A stretch of DNA of 64,000 nucleotides from JAFKFI01 sp963795435 (GTDB lineage Bacteria > Pseudomonadota > Alphaproteobacteria > Acetobacterales > Acetobacteraceae). Location: contig CAWCHV010000002.1 in the NCBI GenBank assembly GCA_963795435.1, positions 62,001 to 126,000 of the forward strand. The letters run 5' to 3'. Positions 63,002 through 64,000 of this stretch are shown here, piece after piece (the stretch's first letter is position 1; the number at the start of each line of letters is the position of its first letter). Below the pieces are notes generated by a model. The model searched no databases, was not told the origin of the DNA, and was given only the letters and a program-made list of their open reading frames with translations. A program made the position numbers and the translations under genes.

Positions 63002-64000
63002 ATGCCTAGCCACCAGGTCTCCACCGTCGCGTGTGCGCGCTGGGAGACCCAAGCAATCACCGAGTGGCTGCTGTATCATCGCTCGATCGGCTTCGATCAC
63101 GTCTACCTCTACTGCAACGATGACGATCCTGCCGAGCTCTACGCCGAGGTCTTGCCGTTCCTCCAAGGCGACGCCCCGTTCGTCACCTTCCGGCACTACC
63201 CGTTCCAGGGGCAGCAATTTCAGATGTACATGCATTGCCTGCGCGCTCATAAGGATGAGAGCGAGTGGGTGATGTTCCTCGACATCGACGAATTCCTCTG
63301 CATCCGGGAGACCAACAGCATCAAGGCGTTCCTGCGGGAGGTGCCGGACGACTGGGACAGCATCGCGCTCAATTGGCAGATGTTCGGCAACAACGGATAC
63401 AAGGAGCGCCCGCCCGGCAGCGTGCTGCTGAACTACACGCAGCGCGAGGCCGGACTCAAATTCACCTGCAAAACGCTGACCCGGACGGCGGCGATAGATC
63501 TCTCCCGGATCGGGCGCCGAACCTTCATCTGGCATCACTGGGAAGGCGACGTGTCGGGCGCGATGCGCCGCTACAACGTGCTCGGCGTCCCGGTCGCCGA
63601 GGTTCGCAAGGACGACGAGGGATGCAGCTATATCGAAGTCGAGGAGAATCGGCGGCGCATCTATGATCGCGCGGTGGTTCACCACTACGCCTTCAAGTCC
63701 GAGGCCGACTATTTGATGCGCGCCGAACGGGGCAGTCTGGGCGACTTCGTTGACCAGGCACGGTATCGCGGCGTGCACGAGGCAGGGCAGGCGACGTGGA
63801 ATCTGCGGCCGCTGAACGCGGTGCGGGACACCACGCTGGCCGATTACTGGCGAGAGTATCTGCGGCGCGCGGAGGCGACCAGGGTGATCCCGTCACCGCG
63901 CTCGCCGAACCTCGCGCTGGGCAAGCCGGCGGACCAGAGCTCGGTCTCGGAATGGTCGATCGGCCGCACGACGGCCGAGGATGCGGCGGGCGCGGTCAGC
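63002..64000 (+). CDS. Glycosyltransferase family 92-like protein leading into a discoidin-like domain (3'-truncated)
   Basis: The frame is open from ATG 63002 to the window end (333 codons visible). The start (VACARWETQAITEWLLYHRSIGF) and DHVYLYCNDDDP, followed by WVMFLDIDEFL (DxD-like metal motif) and FIWHHWEG, match the GT92/DUF23-like glycosyltransferases found in bacteria. The last 30 residues (SPNLALGKPADQSSVSEWS, AEDAAGAVS) read as the start of an F5/8 type C (discoidin-like) carbohydrate-binding domain. The product would thus be a glycosyltransferase fused to a binding module, probably for polysaccharide or glycan synthesis. An in-frame stop just before the ATG excludes an earlier start. 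Confidence 0.8.
   Translation, partial: MPSHQVSTVACARWETQAITEWLLYHRSIGFDHVYLYCNDDDPAELYAEVLPFLQGDAPFVTFRHYPFQGQQFQMYMHCLRAHKDESEWVMFLDIDEFLCIRETNSIKAFLREVPDDWDSIALNWQMFGNNGYKERPPGSVLLNYTQREAGLKFTCKTLTRTAAIDLSRIGRRTFIWHHWEGDVSGAMRRYNVLGVPVAEVRKDDEGCSYIEVEENRRRIYDRAVVHHYAFKSEADYLMRAERGSLGDFVDQARYRGVHEAGQATWNLRPLNAVRDTTLADYWREYLRRAEATRVIPSPRSPNLALGKPADQSSVSEWSIGRTTAEDAAGAVS

Overview
This is a GC-rich chromosomal window from an alphaproteobacterium. The best guess is the order Rhodospirillales/Acetobacterales, possibly Acetobacteraceae. The basis is the order of housekeeping blocks (rpoZ-rsh-acpS-lepB-rnc-era, rpmH-rnpA-yidD-yidC-engB-argB, kdsD-lptC-lptA-lptB-rpoN-hpf), a DUF1150 protein beside a small heat-shock protein, an NDUFA9-like protein beside gltD/gltB, and a complete ligase-associated DNA repair gene set. 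Genes are dense, with many ATGA/GTGA/TTGA overlaps. There is no prophage, insertion sequence, rRNA or CRISPR array. One intact tRNA gene, tRNA-Leu(CAG), is present.

Layout. 1-4.9 kb is metabolic and accessory: two SDR oxidoreductases, a glycine-zipper lipoprotein, a TauD-type dioxygenase, a frameshifted epoxide-hydrolase-like gene and a sulfite-oxidase-fold protein. 4.9-6.7 kb is a tightly overlapped NYN nuclease / uracil-DNA glycosylase / free-methionine sulfoxide reductase operon. 6.8-13 kb is folK, rpoZ, rsh, acpS, lepB, rnc, era. It is followed by a 301-base gap holding a CRP-type palindrome, nested hairpins and a clear intrinsic terminator, which together make a candidate small RNA. 13.3-17.2 kb has a small membrane-anchored protein, zwf, a Nudix hydrolase and the metal exporter dmeF, whose repressor gene is reduced to a 40-codon stump.

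17.4-27.5 kb is a DNA repair island: a metallophosphatase, a photolyase with an in-frame palindromic repeat, pdeM and lhr on the minus strand, then an AsmA protein, an MBL-fold exonuclease and an ATP-dependent DNA ligase on the plus strand. 27.5-35.8 kb is accessory: a VapBC-type toxin-antitoxin pair, an HpcH/HpaI aldolase, a small basic protein, a flavin reductase, a decayed chemoreceptor, tam, a patatin-like lipase, a MerA-like flavoprotein and a TVP38 membrane protein.

36-40 kb is rpmH-rnpA-yidD-yidC-engB-argB. 40-49 kb has a DUF2336/GGDEF pair, dapD-dapE, a membrane protein, truA-fmt-def and an Hsp20/DUF1150 pair. 49-55.5 kb is the LPS transport block with rpoN and hpf, then rnd and tRNA-Leu. 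55.7-62.9 kb has an NDUFA9-like protein and gltD-gltB, ending in a strong terminator. The window closes inside a GT92-like glycosyltransferase that appears to lead into a discoidin-like domain.

Decay is local. A frameshifted hydrolase, a decapitated dmeR and a multiply broken chemoreceptor sit among intact genes. All of these calls come from reading the sequence; no database search was run.
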